Of a stretch of DNA of 64,000 nt, positions 32,875-44,905 are shown piece after piece. The stretch's first letter is position 1; each line of letters starts with the position of its first letter. The notes under the pieces are model-generated. The model was not told the origin of the DNA and did no database searches. It was given only the letters and a program-made list of their open reading frames with translations. Both the position numbers and the translations under genes were made by a program. The stretch is from NCBI GenBank assembly GCA_031310005.1, contig CM062386.1, positions 434,001 to 498,000 of the forward strand, read 5' to 3'. This DNA is from Dactylellina haptotyla (taxonomy: Eukaryota > Ascomycota > Orbiliomycetes > Orbiliales > Orbiliaceae).

Positions 32875-33327
32875 ATGTCATACAAGGTTTTCCGAGTCGA
32901 AGATAAAATCGCCGTCCCAGACCCAGACATGCCCTCACCAAGGTATCATAATAAGATCTTCGTCGAGACTGAGGCTGATGGGTCTGGTTTTATTCACCAT
33001 GTTACCGGCGACTTGGTGAGCGGAATGCACTACGAAGTCAAGAAGGGCGAGAAACCAGAGAGTTCTGAAGTATACCACGCAAAGCACTTTATCGGTACAA
33101 TCGGTGCATCCGGGTACCCCGCTAATATAAATGAGGTCTTGGAAAGGCTACCCAGACCTGGGAAGCAGAAGTCTTTCAACACAATCACCATGAAGACGGA
33201 GCAACACAAAAGTCCTGGGGAATTTTACGCCCCTGGTGAACCTCGGCCTCCAATGTTCAAGTGCACGGAGTGGACCATTTATCAGGCCATCCCAGCCCTT
33301 GAAGAAGCTGGAGTACTTCAAAAGTAG
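32875..33327 (+). CDS. Small uncharacterised protein, 150 residues
   Basis: ATG 32875 opens a 150-codon intronless frame; the frame extends upstream to 32767 but those residues look non-coding. The product starts MSYKVFRVEDKIAVPDPD and continues with YHNKIFVETEADGSGFIHHVTGDLVSGMHYEVKKG. It ends in WTIYQAIPALEEAGVLQK. The composition is that of a compact soluble protein with an alternating strand pattern in the first half and a C-terminal helix; there is no signal peptide. I believe similar small proteins occur in many filamentous ascomycetes without a known function, but I cannot name a family. Its start codon lies 252 bp after the fold-back element, so the element sits in its likely promoter. 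Confidence 0.72.
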   Translation: MSYKVFRVEDKIAVPDPDMPSPRYHNKIFVETEADGSGFIHHVTGDLVSGMHYEVKKGEKPESSEVYHAKHFIGTIGASGYPANINEVLERLPRPGKQKSFNTITMKTEQHKSPGEFYAPGEPRPPMFKCTEWTIYQAIPALEEAGVLQK

Positions 33328-34950
33328 GATCTGACAGCTTTTCGCACAACAATTATAATGGTTCTTGAATTGTGACTTGAGGATGGAGAGTGCGTTGTGG
33401 AGCAGGTAGGAAGCATAAAAGGTATATGGTCCTGAAATAAAACTCGATGACAGTGTACTTCAGTTTGAGGGAATATGCTGGGGGTAATAGTATCGAGGTG
33501 CAGATGGAATATTATCAATTGCATATAATTCAAATCTCGTGTGTATCCTCCTAGAACAGCCCCCGTATAAAGCAAATATATATATATATAGGAAGTTCAG
33601 CATCGATCCGTATAGGTAACAGAGTTGTATTATAATTATTGCAACAGTTACAATAAAATACGGCAATGTAGGTCAGTGAGATTTAATTTTCCGAAGTAAG
33701 TTTCAAAGAAATTAAATTAAATCAATATTATAAAGAAACTTCCTGTAGATTTCTAGCGTATTATGTAATGATGTCTACTACCGCAATAGAAGAAGCCGTC
33801 ATGAGCGATGAAGATCTAGTCCGCACTTTTGTGTTGCGCCATGATCGCGGGATGATATTTCTGACTTTTATTCAAGTGGAATAGAGTTTCTGTCTAGGGA
33901 GATTTAGCTGCGATTCTAGGAAAAATATTCTATTTTCGGAATGGGCTGGATACTTTATCCAACAGTCCTGAGCCCAAAGTTACCAATATGTTCTCACGAT
34001 TATCAATAAATTAACAATACATGCTGTGTGATCCGAGTGTTGACCAAGGGACTAAGTTACTTCATGCGCTGTCACCGAATTGTTGATGAATTCGCATATA
34101 TCAGATAGACTGATCAATGCGCCTGGAATTTCTTCAGCCCTGGCTTTTAGAAGTTCAAGTTCACGTGGTGGGGAATACACAGAGCACCACCCGGCATTCC
34201 TCCAGGCGCGGCTGCAGCCAGATGTCACTGCCGCGCCGCATAACGCAGTCGGCTGATCGATTCATGTCAATGCGGTAGCAAATATGGCGGGAAGTCTCCC
34301 GCGATACTACCGAACCCGCGATTTCCTCAAATACAGCCTGGAATGCAAGTGTCATCGCGAGCACAGTTGGCGGAGCGGTCTGCCTTGTGTTGATTGGCAT
34401 AATTTTTCATTACATTTTGAAATTAATACGGCGAAGCACGCAGGAGGATCCTGTGTTGAGGGTACCAAAAGTCGAATTCTCACAGTTCTGAGAAGAGGAT
34501 TTGGGCGTCATTGGGGGCTTTTGGACCGACTCCTCCGCGAGCCTCCGCAGGCCGTGGGAGACACAATTACTCATCGGTGAATTGTGAATGAACTGTGCCT
34601 GAGGCTCGTGGGGAAACTTGAATCGCTGGAGTGTTTCGAGGCGTGGACCCTGATTTCAAATGCGAGCTTGGGCGGCGTTTTGGCGGGAGAGCCGTCCTGT
34701 TTTGGCGTTCGACTCATCCGTTTAGTCAGCCTACACAGCCAGCCTTATGCACCGAAACATCGAGTCACTCGGAGAACGTTACTCAGCGTCGAGTAAGTCC
34801 GGAGGGGATGGTGTATATATTCCAGGGACGCTCTCATGTTTCTGGGGAAGACACTATTTCTTGTATATTATCAAAAAAGTTTAGATTCACCAGAGACTTC
34901 AGGAAAGTCGAGCGCGAGCACGCAAGTAATTTTTAATTTCTAAAGGCAAA
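33328..34950. other. Long intergenic region
   Basis: The first 700 nt is AT-rich and includes an (AT)n run at about 33576-33591. The stretch 34,150-34,800 is more balanced, with several overlapping ORFs of 60-100 codons on both strands and no recognisable product. I see no tRNA-like fold. The last 100 nt is probably the PTH1 leader. Confidence 0.45.
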
Positions 34951-35730
34951 ATGGGCATTAAAGGCAAAAAGGCCCGGCAACAACGCCGCCAGCAACAACT
35001 CCAACAACAACACCTCGCCGAAACAGAAATGGTACCAGCGGAAGAATCTTCTTCACTCGACCTTGCGTTTGAATCTTCCTCTACTTCAACGTCGACCTCG
35101 ACAACAACCTCTCCGTCTTCTTCCTCGACCTCGCTCTCGGAAATAGAACTAGAACCGGAGATGGCTATCCCCACGATTAGAAACATCCTCCTCTGCTCCA
35201 TCGGCAACCCTGGCGCTCTGCTCACCACCCGCCACAGCGCCGGCCACATCCTGCTCTCCCACCTCTCCACTACAGGCACCCTCTCAAACTCTAGAGCGTA
35301 CGGCGGACCCACGGGTCCTGGACCTTCCGGAGATAAATACACCACCACCCTCTTCCAATCGACTTCCTACATGAACGTCTCGGGGCCTGCAGTGTCCAAG
35401 GCGTGGAAGTCATTCAAGTCATCGAATTCGAACCCCGTGCTCGTCATCCTCCACGACGAGCTGGAAAAGCCTGTGGGGAAAGTGAAGTACAAGAAGGATG
35501 GGTCTGCGGGGGGTCATAACGGGTTGTCGAGCATCCGGTCGAGTTTGCCGGGGGAGACGTTGCATAAAATCGGGTTGGGCATTGGGCGGCCCGAGAGTCG
35601 AGAGAAGAATGCGGTGGCGGAGTACGTGCTGAAGAGGATGGGTAATGGGGATACGGAGCGAATGTTGGACGAGGGGCTGCCACTCGTTATGAGGATGTTG
35701 GAGGATATTGGTAGCGGCAAGTTGAAGTAA
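34951..35730 (+). CDS. PTH1: Peptidyl-tRNA hydrolase, bacterial Pth type
   Basis: This is an intronless 259-codon gene. Residues 1-70 form a family-atypical head: basic and glutamine-rich (KKARQQRRQQQLQQQ), then a serine/threonine-rich acidic stretch. The enzyme domain starts at about residue 71 with MAIPTIRNILLCSIGNPG. Catalytic landmarks are present: the GNPG asparagine, TRHSAGH with the general-base histidine, the YMNVSG asparagine, HDELEKPVGKVK with the conserved aspartate, and GGHNGLSSI. Pth recycles tRNA from prematurely released peptidyl-tRNA; in fungi the bacterial-type enzyme is chiefly mitochondrial or cytosolic. The internal ATG at 35161 exactly precedes the domain, so two products, with and without the head, are possible. 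The head lacks a classic mitochondrial presequence. Confidence 0.9.
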   Translation: MGIKGKKARQQRRQQQLQQQHLAETEMVPAEESSSLDLAFESSSTSTSTSTTTSPSSSSTSLSEIELEPEMAIPTIRNILLCSIGNPGALLTTRHSAGHILLSHLSTTGTLSNSRAYGGPTGPGPSGDKYTTTLFQSTSYMNVSGPAVSKAWKSFKSSNSNPVLVILHDELEKPVGKVKYKKDGSAGGHNGLSSIRSSLPGETLHKIGLGIGRPESREKNAVAEYVLKRMGNGDTERMLDEGLPLVMRMLEDIGSGKLK

Positions 35731-36260
35731 ACGATGCTCTGTGAGGGATTGATTTTTTTTGTTTGTTTGAAAAAGTGATCTGTACTATATAGTTTGGCTT
35801 TTTTATGTTTTGGGATTTAGAGGGATGATAAAAAGGCGTTTCTTGTGATACCCGGATAGACATGTTGGATTTGGTTTTTCTTAGAACTAGAGATACCTCT
35901 TTACTTTGTTTATTTGATAAAGAAAAGTTTTGATTCTGCTTCTCAATATGTTTTCTCTATACTATTGATTGCTTCTTACACGGAGTTGGGTATATATGGT
36001 TAATTTTTGGTCTCCTTCGGTATCAAAAGCTCTTGAACTGGTTAAGTTATTGTTAATTTATTAGCTAATATTAATTTGGTATTATAATATCAATCTGTCT
36101 CCGTGATAAAAATATATCCAATTTAAACCCGAAGTTGAGTCGAAAACTATATAGTACTACATTAGACATTATATTCGAGTATTGGAGTGCCTTTAGCGTC
36201 TACTTCTTCTTCAGGTAGAGTTAAGAATGCTGGACTTTCTTTCGGGGGCTACTTCGAGTG
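35731..36260. other. Intergenic region between convergent genes
   Basis: This is A/T-rich sequence with poly-T runs near 35750, typical of a 3' flank for PTH1 (+) and the small membrane protein (-). Nothing else is visible. Confidence 0.5.
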
Positions 36261-36503
36261 CTAAATCGAACAGATTTTTTTCTTGCGGGGAGAAGTAGGA
36301 GCCGCCCTCGGTGGCTGACTCTGGTTACTCTGAACGTTTTGGTGGCGGTGAAGCCAAGGACAGAGGAAGTGAGCGGCGCAATGTGCGATCAGCACGCCGA
36401 TGCCCACAATGAAGGCTAGTACGAAGAAGCCAAGGCCGACTGTTTTGACGGATGCCAGCAGCCGCTCCTGCCTGGTGGGAGCTTTAACAGTTTTAAACAT
36501 CAC
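36261..36503 (-). CDS. Possible small single-pass membrane protein
   Basis: This is an 80-codon frame on the minus strand. A basic N-terminus (TVKAPTRQERLLASVK) is followed by one strongly hydrophobic segment of about 24 residues (VGLGFFVLAFIVGIGVLIAH), a CAAHFLCPW turn and a polar, basic tail ending RKKKICSI. The pattern is that of a tail-exposed membrane protein and is hard to get by chance in this composition. No family is recognised. It could be an organelle micro-protein; it could also be an exon of a larger gene. Confidence 0.45.
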   Translation of the reverse strand: MMFKTVKAPTRQERLLASVKTVGLGFFVLAFIVGIGVLIAHCAAHFLCPWLHRHQNVQSNQSQPPRAAPTSPRKKKICSI

Positions 36504-37169
36504 AGCGGTGACGATATTTAGTATCCTGTTAGTGGTACGAGAAGTGGTGGAGGAAGCGATGATGGTCGATTCAAGATGCCTGATGGAAGAAGGGCGAGCT
36601 TAAATAGGATAGAGTTTGCGAGCTCGGGGATGCTCACCCGGCAGGCCAGCGACCTGGATAACGTGAGCGGGCATGATGGAGAGTACCAGATCTCGACCAG
36701 TTTGATATCCGGGTCCTTCTTCATTCACAAGCCCTTGACACCGCGGTTTTAGTAGTGTATCCAAGTAGTGTGATATCGTGATTCGGAGTCTGTGAGAGTG
36801 TGTTGTGATGTCGTCCAGCCACAGCAGCAGCAAGCTCCGTGCTTCCAAGCAGCGAGCCAGCCAGCCAACCACCAGCCAGCCAGCCAACACCTGGCCCCAG
36901 CTTTTATCCACGGCCCCGTTCCGCCAGCCCACCCTTCACGACCTCCCATCTGGCCCCCTGCTCCAGTCCGTCTCCTCATCCGTCTCCTCCAACATTCGTC
37001 CTTCACATCGCCGGGCCATCGACTATCCTACCGACAGAAACGACCTCCAATTCAACCTGACGTCGTTCACGCCCTCGTTCACGCTCTAGCCCCGAACCCA
37101 ACTCCACACGACCCCTGCACGGAAACCCAAGACATATAGCAACAACCCACCGCCCCCAGCTAGTCGGGA
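36504..37169. other. SEC8 upstream region and leader
   Basis: This is a divergent promoter between the small membrane protein (-) and SEC8 (+). From about 36,800 the plus strand is C-rich with a run of CCAGCCAGCCAACC-type repeats (36,855-36,895). It encodes overlapping Pro/Ser-rich ORFs in all three frames (73-115 codons). These follow from composition; I call no gene. Confidence 0.5.
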
Positions 37170-40100
37170 ATGGCCAGTCTCCAGAACGGCCTCCCGGAGC
37201 GGGACCCCCGCCGAGGCCGGGATCCGTACCAACGTGGTGCAGGTCCTAATGGTGGCGCGGGAGGATACCCCTCAGGACCTCGACGACAACCAGCAGCTCC
37301 CGCTGGTTACGCACCGCGAGGGGGAGGCGGTGGCGGTGGTGGTGGAAGCAGTGGTGGGGGAGGGGGTGGCTATTCCAACGGCTCCTCCAGGGGTTATGGT
37401 GGTACAGAATATGAGAATTCGCAAACGCGGCAGCAGTACCCGCAGGATAGGTCCAAGTCGCGGCGCAGAGGCGAGCCGATGTATCAGGACATGAACGGTT
37501 CCGTGGAAGGGCAGCAGAGATTGGCTGGTTTAGCGGGTATGCAGACCACATTCTAGCGTGCTGGGTATTTTCAACGTCCGAGCAGCAGTCACTGATGCAT
37601 TAATTTTAGATGTTCTCGCTACAATACGGCGCGATTGGGACTTTATGACCCGTGATGATTGTATACCGGTCCAGATCGCTCTACAGCTTAACGACCCCAG
37701 CTCCCTCGGTAAAGCGAATCGGCTACGCGACTTTAGAGTTATCAAGAAGAATCTCGAAGAGGCTCTGCAAGCTGTCGTTAACGGTGGGTACCCTTTCCCC
37801 AACCTGTGCCCTGGTTGAGTGGATAGCCGGTTTATTGACATTCGGTACGGATAGAATACCATCAGGGATTTAATAGCTCCATCGGTACATACCATGCCAT
37901 CATGCGACACATTGGCACTTCGGCAGCGAAAGTGCAGGATTTAAAGCAGAGAGTCGTCAGTGCGAAGAAGGATCTCACGTCCGAGAGAACAGAGGTCAAG
38001 AATTTGCTGGTGGACAGTCAGGTTTATGAGAGCATGCTGCAGACGTTGTCCCAGATGTGAGTTCGACAGCAGCACCTAACATTGTGCCGCGCTAACAGAG
38101 GAAACTATCTTTAGTGAACACCTTCGCGATGTCCCAGAGAGACTAGACCTACGAATGGGTGAAAAGCGTTTCCTAACGGCGGTCGATATACTCATGGAGG
38201 GACTGAAGAACAGCGAACGACAAGAATTAAAGGGTATCGGTGCCCTACACGACTTACGACGCGGTCTGCAAGATCAGGAATCATCGCTGGCGGAGATTCT
38301 TATCGAAGAATTGCACTCGCATCTATACCTAAAATCACCATATTGTGACGGCAGATGGAATTCATACTCAGCACAGAAGGAGAATAAGACATCCGACCAG
38401 CTTCTTGGAGGCGAAGTCATCCCTCAGGCCGCAGTCACGAAACGAGCACTCGACACCTTTTTAGAAACGGAGGATCTCACAAAGGAGATGGTGGAAGATG
38501 CGTCGAAAAACATCGAAGCCGAGAGTTTGCACTACATACGCCTGCTTATCGAATCGTTACACAAACTGGGCCGCCTGCCCGCTGCTCTGGAACAGATATC
38601 GCAAAGGCTGCCGGTCGAGCTAAACAAGGTTGTGGAGAAAACAAACCTGGAAGTCGACGGCCGACATCCTTCCTCTTTCGGACTATCGAAGGCTCTGAAA
38701 GATGGTAAAGCGATTGATTCCGTATTGTCCGACAAGAACGAGCGAGTAGAGGTCTTAAACGATTTGTTGTACACGCTATTCTCGAAATTCGAGGCGATAT
38801 TGGAAGGCCACCGCGTCGTTCATGACGTTGTAAAGGCTATCGGCAAGCGTGATTGGAACAAAGAGGGCGGAGGCGCTACAACGCTCTCTGGTGGGTTTAT
38901 GGAGATCTGGAAGTTGCTGCAGAGCGAGACGAGATCGCTATTGCATGACTACATCACGGCGAACGACAATAGGATCATGTCTTCAAACGCACCTAAGGCA
39001 GTGCAGAATTCCGTGAATGCTATTCTGGGTGCGAACTCCGCAATGCAGAAGAAGAGGGTGAGTAACTTTATATTCGCAAATAAAGGTTTGTCGCTAATAG
39101 AAATCATAGAGGTTATTCAAATTTGCTGGACCGGAGGGTACTGATCCAATGACGAAATCGAGTCAAGACGACCTGGAGGCAATTCTTAAGGCGAATGTCC
39201 CCGGTCTCGTCCAAGATTCTGCTGTACCTACGATAAGAGAGACGGAGGAAACGCAGATCAGCGACGGGTCCGCGACTGGCAGAAAGCTATTGGTTGAATC
39301 GACGGTCTTCAATATGGGCCATCTACTCTCGCCTTCTCTGCAATTTTTGAACCACGTGAAGGATATCGTGCCCCCTGGGTAAGTTTCACTAATATCATAT
39401 TCCGAAACGTACTAACAAAGATATAGCTTGGGAGTCGCACCGAGCACCTTTACATCTTTCCTGGACGACTTTTTAGTCAACGTGTTCCTGCCACAGCTCG
39501 AAGATACCCTGCGAGAGTTGACCGCACAGACAACAGGCGAACTAGACGCTTTCCAACAAGATCCACAATGGAAACATGTCGCGCAACGGCCTGTGATGAA
39601 GGGTACTGCTGGCTTCTTGAGTCTGATAACGGCTATTTGCCGTATGTTGGACAACTTGCCGCACGACCAGGCATTCAGCCAGTTGATCGTTGATCTACTC
39701 ACGGACTACTATGAGAAGTGCCATGCGTTCTTCCGGTGTAAGTATTTACATGCAGAAATAATTGTGGACGCGTAGCTGACTTTTGGCGAATAGCACTGGT
39801 TGAGAAGGCGCCAGGCGTGCTCAAGAAGAGTGCCGCGTGGGTCCAACCCGGCGAACTCGAACAAACAATGAGGCAGATGTGGGCGGACCCGTCTGTCTTC
39901 CACGATTTTCTCTATAAAGAAACCTTGGTCTTTGCTCGGCTGAAAGGGAAAGAGGGTGTCGCTATCGAGGATATCATTTCGGATCGAAAGACTATATACA
40001 ACCTGTGTGTGTTGTATAACAGTATGGTAAGGGGTTTCTTCTAATTTTATGAATTATGATTAGGAGTTAGTTTGGAATTTGTGAGCTAATAAATGAGGTA

Positions 40101-41015
40101 TATAGGATTGGTTCTCCCGAAAACTGAAAAAACTGCGCCAGATTACCGACGTGGAAGATCCGAGTAGGGACGAGGGAACCCGAAATCGACGCTGGAATAA
40201 CATCAACTCGAAGCTATCGCGGGACACTGCGGCACCGGTATTCTTGCCACTCAACAAGGATCTCGCGGAGGCGTTTGACGGTGTGGTTTACACGTTTGGT
40301 GAATTGGCGAACACTGTCATCTTGACTTTGCGAGCTGAAGCGCGCAGTCACGCTGCGCATTATATCGATATGGCGGTGACAAGAACCTCTTGGCTTTTGG
40401 AGAACGAGGCTTTGGAAGCCGATCCTCAGATTCTTACGCTCAACAGTGAACTTGTCTGGTTTGACCAGGATGTCACCGCGTTGCTTAGATATGAGGAGCA
40501 GAGGTTTATCAAGGCTGGTCTTGGTGTTTATTTTGACCACTTGTTAATCAGGAGCTGTGGTATGATCAAGGAGATGAATCGGAAGGGTGTCGACAAGATG
40601 CTGTTGGATATTCTGGTCTTGCAGCAGAACTTGAGGAATTTGGTGTTGGAGGATGGTGTTGTCGGTGATGGTAGAGGGCGTGAGGATCGGGAAGTCGTTA
40701 CATTGAGGAGAAGTGATGAATATTGGCGACTGTTCACCACAGGGCCAGAGGTAAGAAGCAGCTAATTTTCTTGGATTGGACTCTACACCTGAAATATGAG
40801 GCTAACGTTACGTTTTTGCGTTTTTACAGGAGGTGCTGCAGAAAGCTAAGGACGGAACGTTGTCGTATACATACGACGAATTGAAGGACCTGGTTACCCT
40901 CTGGTACACAGATAACTTTAAAGTCGGTGGTAATAGGCGCGAATCGACTCTGGCTGCGAGGAGGAGTTTGAACGACCATTTGATCCAACTTAGTGAATTA
41001 ATGTGGGATAAATGA
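37170..41015 (+). CDS. SEC8: Exocyst complex component Sec8
   Basis: Nine exons (37170-37536, 37610-37783, 37855-38056, 38115-39057, 39110-39378, 39427-39737, 39794-40026, 40106-40750, 40830-41015) join to 1109 codons. The head (residues 1-120) is Gly/Arg/Tyr-rich and disordered, with a glycine tract (about 53-71). The Sec8 N-terminal domain follows: LADVLATIRRDWDFMTRDDC, then NEYHQGFNSSIGTYH and the heptad region ending LSQIEHLRDVPERLDLRMGEKRFL. The core helical bundle includes LIEELHSHLYLKSPYC. Sec8 is one of eight exocyst subunits that tether secretory vesicles to the plasma membrane at growth sites such as hyphal tips. The start is the first ATG of the open frame, before the glycine-rich head. 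All splice phases agree. Confidence 0.96.
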
Positions 41016-41451
41016 TTGTGGGGCAATATCTTCATTTTATTGTGTATCATAGGGCGCACGCGATGGCTTTTCATCTCCCCTGCCTCGCTGCATTTTCTCT
41101 TTCTTTCGTTATAACCTAACCCTATCTCCTGTATATTTCTCTCTGTCACCGGCCGGATTTCATTCTACCCTTTATCCTGTTGCTCTCAGAGGCACGTGCC
41201 TCACCTTGTATGTTGGTTAGCATGTATTTTGCTTGTTTAGTGCTTGTGATCATGGGTAGTGGAGTTTTTCTGTTCAAAAAACGTTCGCAAAGCTATATAT
41301 GATGGCTTATAATAGGAACGAAGTTATCTCAATTTATAAGGCGAGAAGTATACTCGTGAATATGGTGTGTGTTAGAGGCTATGCTATAGTCTGAATACAA
41401 GTTAAACAGTTTCGAGAAATACAGGGCGGTATGTATTTTTTTCTTAGCAAA
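41016..41451. other. Intergenic region between convergent genes
   Basis: This is the shared 3' flank of SEC8 and the aminopeptidase gene, T-rich on the plus strand with no credible coding frame. Confidence 0.5.
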
Positions 41452-44215
41452 TTAATATGCATCAGTCTCCCTCTTCAACCACTTCAAAGCCCGGTCGTCC
41501 TTCTGAAGGAATGGACTGGTCTTCTCCCAGACCTCCTTGTGGTAATCGTTGATATATGTCTTCTCATCTGGAGTTAGAAGATTGAGGTCTACGAGTTTAC
41601 GGCACAAGGGAACCATGGTCACGGTTTCGAAGCCCCAGTAAGGCTTCTCGCCGAATTGGTGAGTGGTCTTCGCTGGAACGACGAGAATGATATCTGATAA
41701 AAATGAATTAGAATCTAGCTAATTTTTGAAGACTGGGGGGAGGCGATCAAATTATAGCTGAAGAAATACGTACTTTCGATTCTGATACCGAACTTGCCAT
41801 CTTCGTAGTATCCCGGCTCGTTGGACAGGACGTTCCCGAGTTCCAAAGCCACCTCGGAAAGCTGGATCCTAGTACCGATTCCCTGGGGTCCCTCGTGGAC
41901 GTTGAGGAAAGAACCGACACCGTGGCCGGTGCCGTGGCGGTAGTCTAGTCCTTCGGCCCATAGGAATTGGCGGGCGATAGGGTCGAGTTGATAACCGCTG
42001 ATGCCCTTGGGGAACGTGGCTCGTGCGAGGGCGATCATACCCTTGAGGACGAGAGTATACGCTTTCTTTTCCATGTCGGTTGGGGTGCCGAAGTGGAGGG
42101 TACGGGTGGTGTCTGTTGTGCCGTCGTAGAATTGGGCGCCGGAGTCCTATATTGGGATTTAACATTAGGTTGTTCTGAGAAGAATGTATGGGGAACCGGC
42201 CTTACGCAAAGATAGATTGCATTGGGGTCAATTTTGGCAGCGGTTGGGCGTTCTGGATGGTAGTGGATGACGGCGGCGTTCGGGCCTGTTGAGGAGATCG
42301 TGCCGAAGGAAAGTCCGACGAACTGGTCCTTTGTTCTGTGTATTCCGTTAGCCACGTCAATGTCTCTCCTGATTTTAGAAGTACAAAGCCCATACTTTCT
42401 GAATTCCTCAAGCTGATCGGCTGCGTCTACTTCATCCATTTCTTTGCCAGCGAGGAGTTGTTCCTCAAGCCATGCGAAGTATCTAGAAAGTTGTTAGCTT
42501 TTCATTCACCCTTCCTTTGGAGTTTTTAGGAAATACGCACTCAATCAATGCGACACCATCACGGATATGGCAGTTCCTCATGCCATCAAGCTCAGTCTCG
42601 TTCTTTACAGCCTTGGCGACAGTAACTGGAGACCGAATTTCCTCAAGTCTCTTCTCACCGAGAGCTTTGGCGAGAGCCCAGTTAGCATTGTCAGGGAAAA
42701 GGAATTTTTGAGGCTCGGCAGCATTCTCGTCGACGGTTTGTTCGCTAAATGTAGTTAGGCTGGAGAGAATCTGTTCGTATTCAACAATTTGGACGTGCTC
42801 GCCAAGGTGTTCTTCGAGTTCCTTTGACTTTTGCTTTGGGTTGATGTAGAGGTGGGCTGTTGTGGGTGTAACGAGAGCGTAGCAGAAGAATACGGGATTA
42901 TATGGGATGCTATTGTTAAAGAATTCTATCAGCTGGAGCTTTTATCAAAAATTGAGCTGCTGAGCATACTCGCTGCCTAAGGGGGAAGTGGTATTAGCTT
43001 ATACTCTGAATAGATTGGATACTATTTCTGAAAGGTACCTCTGATGTTGAAAAGCCACATGATCTCGTCGAGGCCTGTGAGGACCAAGCCGTGGCTTTTC
43101 TTCTTAGTGAGCTCTTTTCTCACATCCTCAAGTTTCTCGATAAAGTCTTTTCCGGCAAACTTCTTGTCGAGAATAAGGACTGGTTCGCTAGGTCTAGGTG
43201 GACGGGCCGCACCCCAGACTTTATCGATCAAGTTCTCCTCCATTCCAACCAATGCCTTACCCCCCTTCTTTACGATTTTGGCCTGGAGAGATTTCGAATT
43301 GGCTAGTATTTATATTAGCGATTGGCAGTTTCCTACGAGGATTAACCTTTTAGAGCATACTGAACGGCAATAGTGAGGCATCGACACCGACCGTCTTTCC
43401 TTCCGCAGATTCCTTAGCGACCCTATATGATATTTTCAGCCGATTGACCGCTAGCATGATGTTCTGACAAAAACATACCATTCAGACCAAGTCGGGACTT
43501 CTGGCATCCCCTGTTTCAACAATTCCCAGTTTTCGTCAAGTTGCTGTGCAGCTTGGTTGAAGTATCTACCGTCCGTCGAAAGAGCGGCCTTGTCCTGAGT
43601 GATCAAGGCCCAGCCGGCGGATCCAGTGAAACCGGAGATGAACTCTGTAAAACTATCATCAATGCTGTCCCCCCCCGCACAGCGTATAGAATGTGTAGTA
43701 AAAGCCTACCTCTGCGTCCATCGCAAGGAGATGTATACTCTGACTGATGGGCGTCCTCGCTGGGAACGACTGAGTGATGCCGGTGTTAATATCAACACTC
43801 ACTACTTGTCTATCGGTGACTAACGGTGGGAGCGAAACTTACTGTAGATATCAATTCCCGCCTCTGCCATCAATCCCCTAAGGGTGGCTAGTCTTTCCGT
43901 GGTGCTGACCATCTTGAAGTCAGAAACAGCTGCAGTTGACAGTCGCCGTTTCCACCGGTATCCACTGAACTGGATTCTGTTTGAAGGATAATGGAGCACC
44001 GAGCACCTTGTATTCGGTGATTTTCTGAGAGGGCTATGGATACGTGGGCTCGTTGAGCTCAGGCACCGGACGCGGCAGAGTGATCTGGGGCGAGTCTGAA
44101 GAACCAGCGACGTTGTCTTGGAGCTTGTGGTCTTGGAGGCACACGACAACGGCAGCGGCAATGGCGCAACTCGGGTTGAGGTTCCACTCGGCAAAGCGCG
44201 AACAAGGCGAAACAT
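41452..44215 (-). CDS. AMPP: Xaa-Pro aminopeptidase P
   Basis: Eleven minus-strand exons (43843-44215, 43710-43769, 43479-43644, 43361-43422, 43039-43302, 42970-42976, 42541-42909, 42396-42482, 42206-42335, 41774-42146, 41452-41693) join to 710 codons. Exon 6 is 7 nt. The product has two creatinase-type N-terminal domains ([37 protein letters not shown]) and a pita-bread metallopeptidase domain. That domain has [18 protein letters not shown] (two metal aspartates), [15 protein letters not shown] (histidines) and [17 protein letters not shown] (glutamates), so all five ligands are present. The enzyme removes N-terminal residues preceding proline and usually binds manganese. About 100 residues rich in Arg/Ser/Leu precede [12 protein letters not shown], where most homologues begin; the in-frame ATG at 43912 would give a 609-residue form. 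Confidence 0.94.
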
Positions 44216-44905
44216 AAAAGACAGCGAAGTCTCTGGCTATCAAGATCGATTCCCGCACGGGCGACGACCTATTATATAGAGAAGAAAGCGACTAGCTCTT
44301 TGCCAGCTGGGCGACTACGATTGGGACTTCTGGGCAGCTGGGGAATGCAAATTGTGCGGACTTGCATGCACGCACGGGAACGCGGCCTGGAGCACACTCT
44401 CCGCAAGATCGGACGATAAGACACTGAAGAGGGAGGTCGCCTCTACGCCTCTCCAAGAACCCCGCCGCAGTCAGTGTAATGTGACCCGCTTTGCACTTTC
44501 TCTCGCCCTCTTTTCCCTCGCAGTCAGCGGCGGTCGAAAATACCGCAGCCTTGAGCAATGAGGAATGTAATTCTGTTGTCTAATGGAATCGTGATAGAAC
44601 CGCAGAGTTTTGGCGGCCGTCCAAGTACCTTCCTCTTCTCATCCCGCTGGCATTGCGGGGTGTTGTGCTGGTTGCTGGCCCCGGGGCGTCGGCTAAGCTC
44701 GGACCAGCCCCTCGCCCGGAGCGCTCCCGGGGGCCTGCCCGGTGGTGCCGGTACCGGATTCGAAAATACAACAATTATCCAATCGAATCTCATTCCCTGA
44801 ACGTTCTCCAGCCTAACCCCGGCTTATGAATCATCCGTAGAGACCAGATACTCCAACTTACGTGGTCGAATATTCTCGGAGATCGTTTATTTTCCAAACA
44901 TCAAA
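44216..44905. promoter_or_regulatory. Divergent upstream region of AMPP and the methyltransferase
   Basis: This 690 nt lies between divergent start codons. It is balanced in composition with a GC-rich block at 44,640-44,760. ORFs of 60-90 codons on both strands overlap one another and show no motif. No specific site is identified. Confidence 0.5.
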
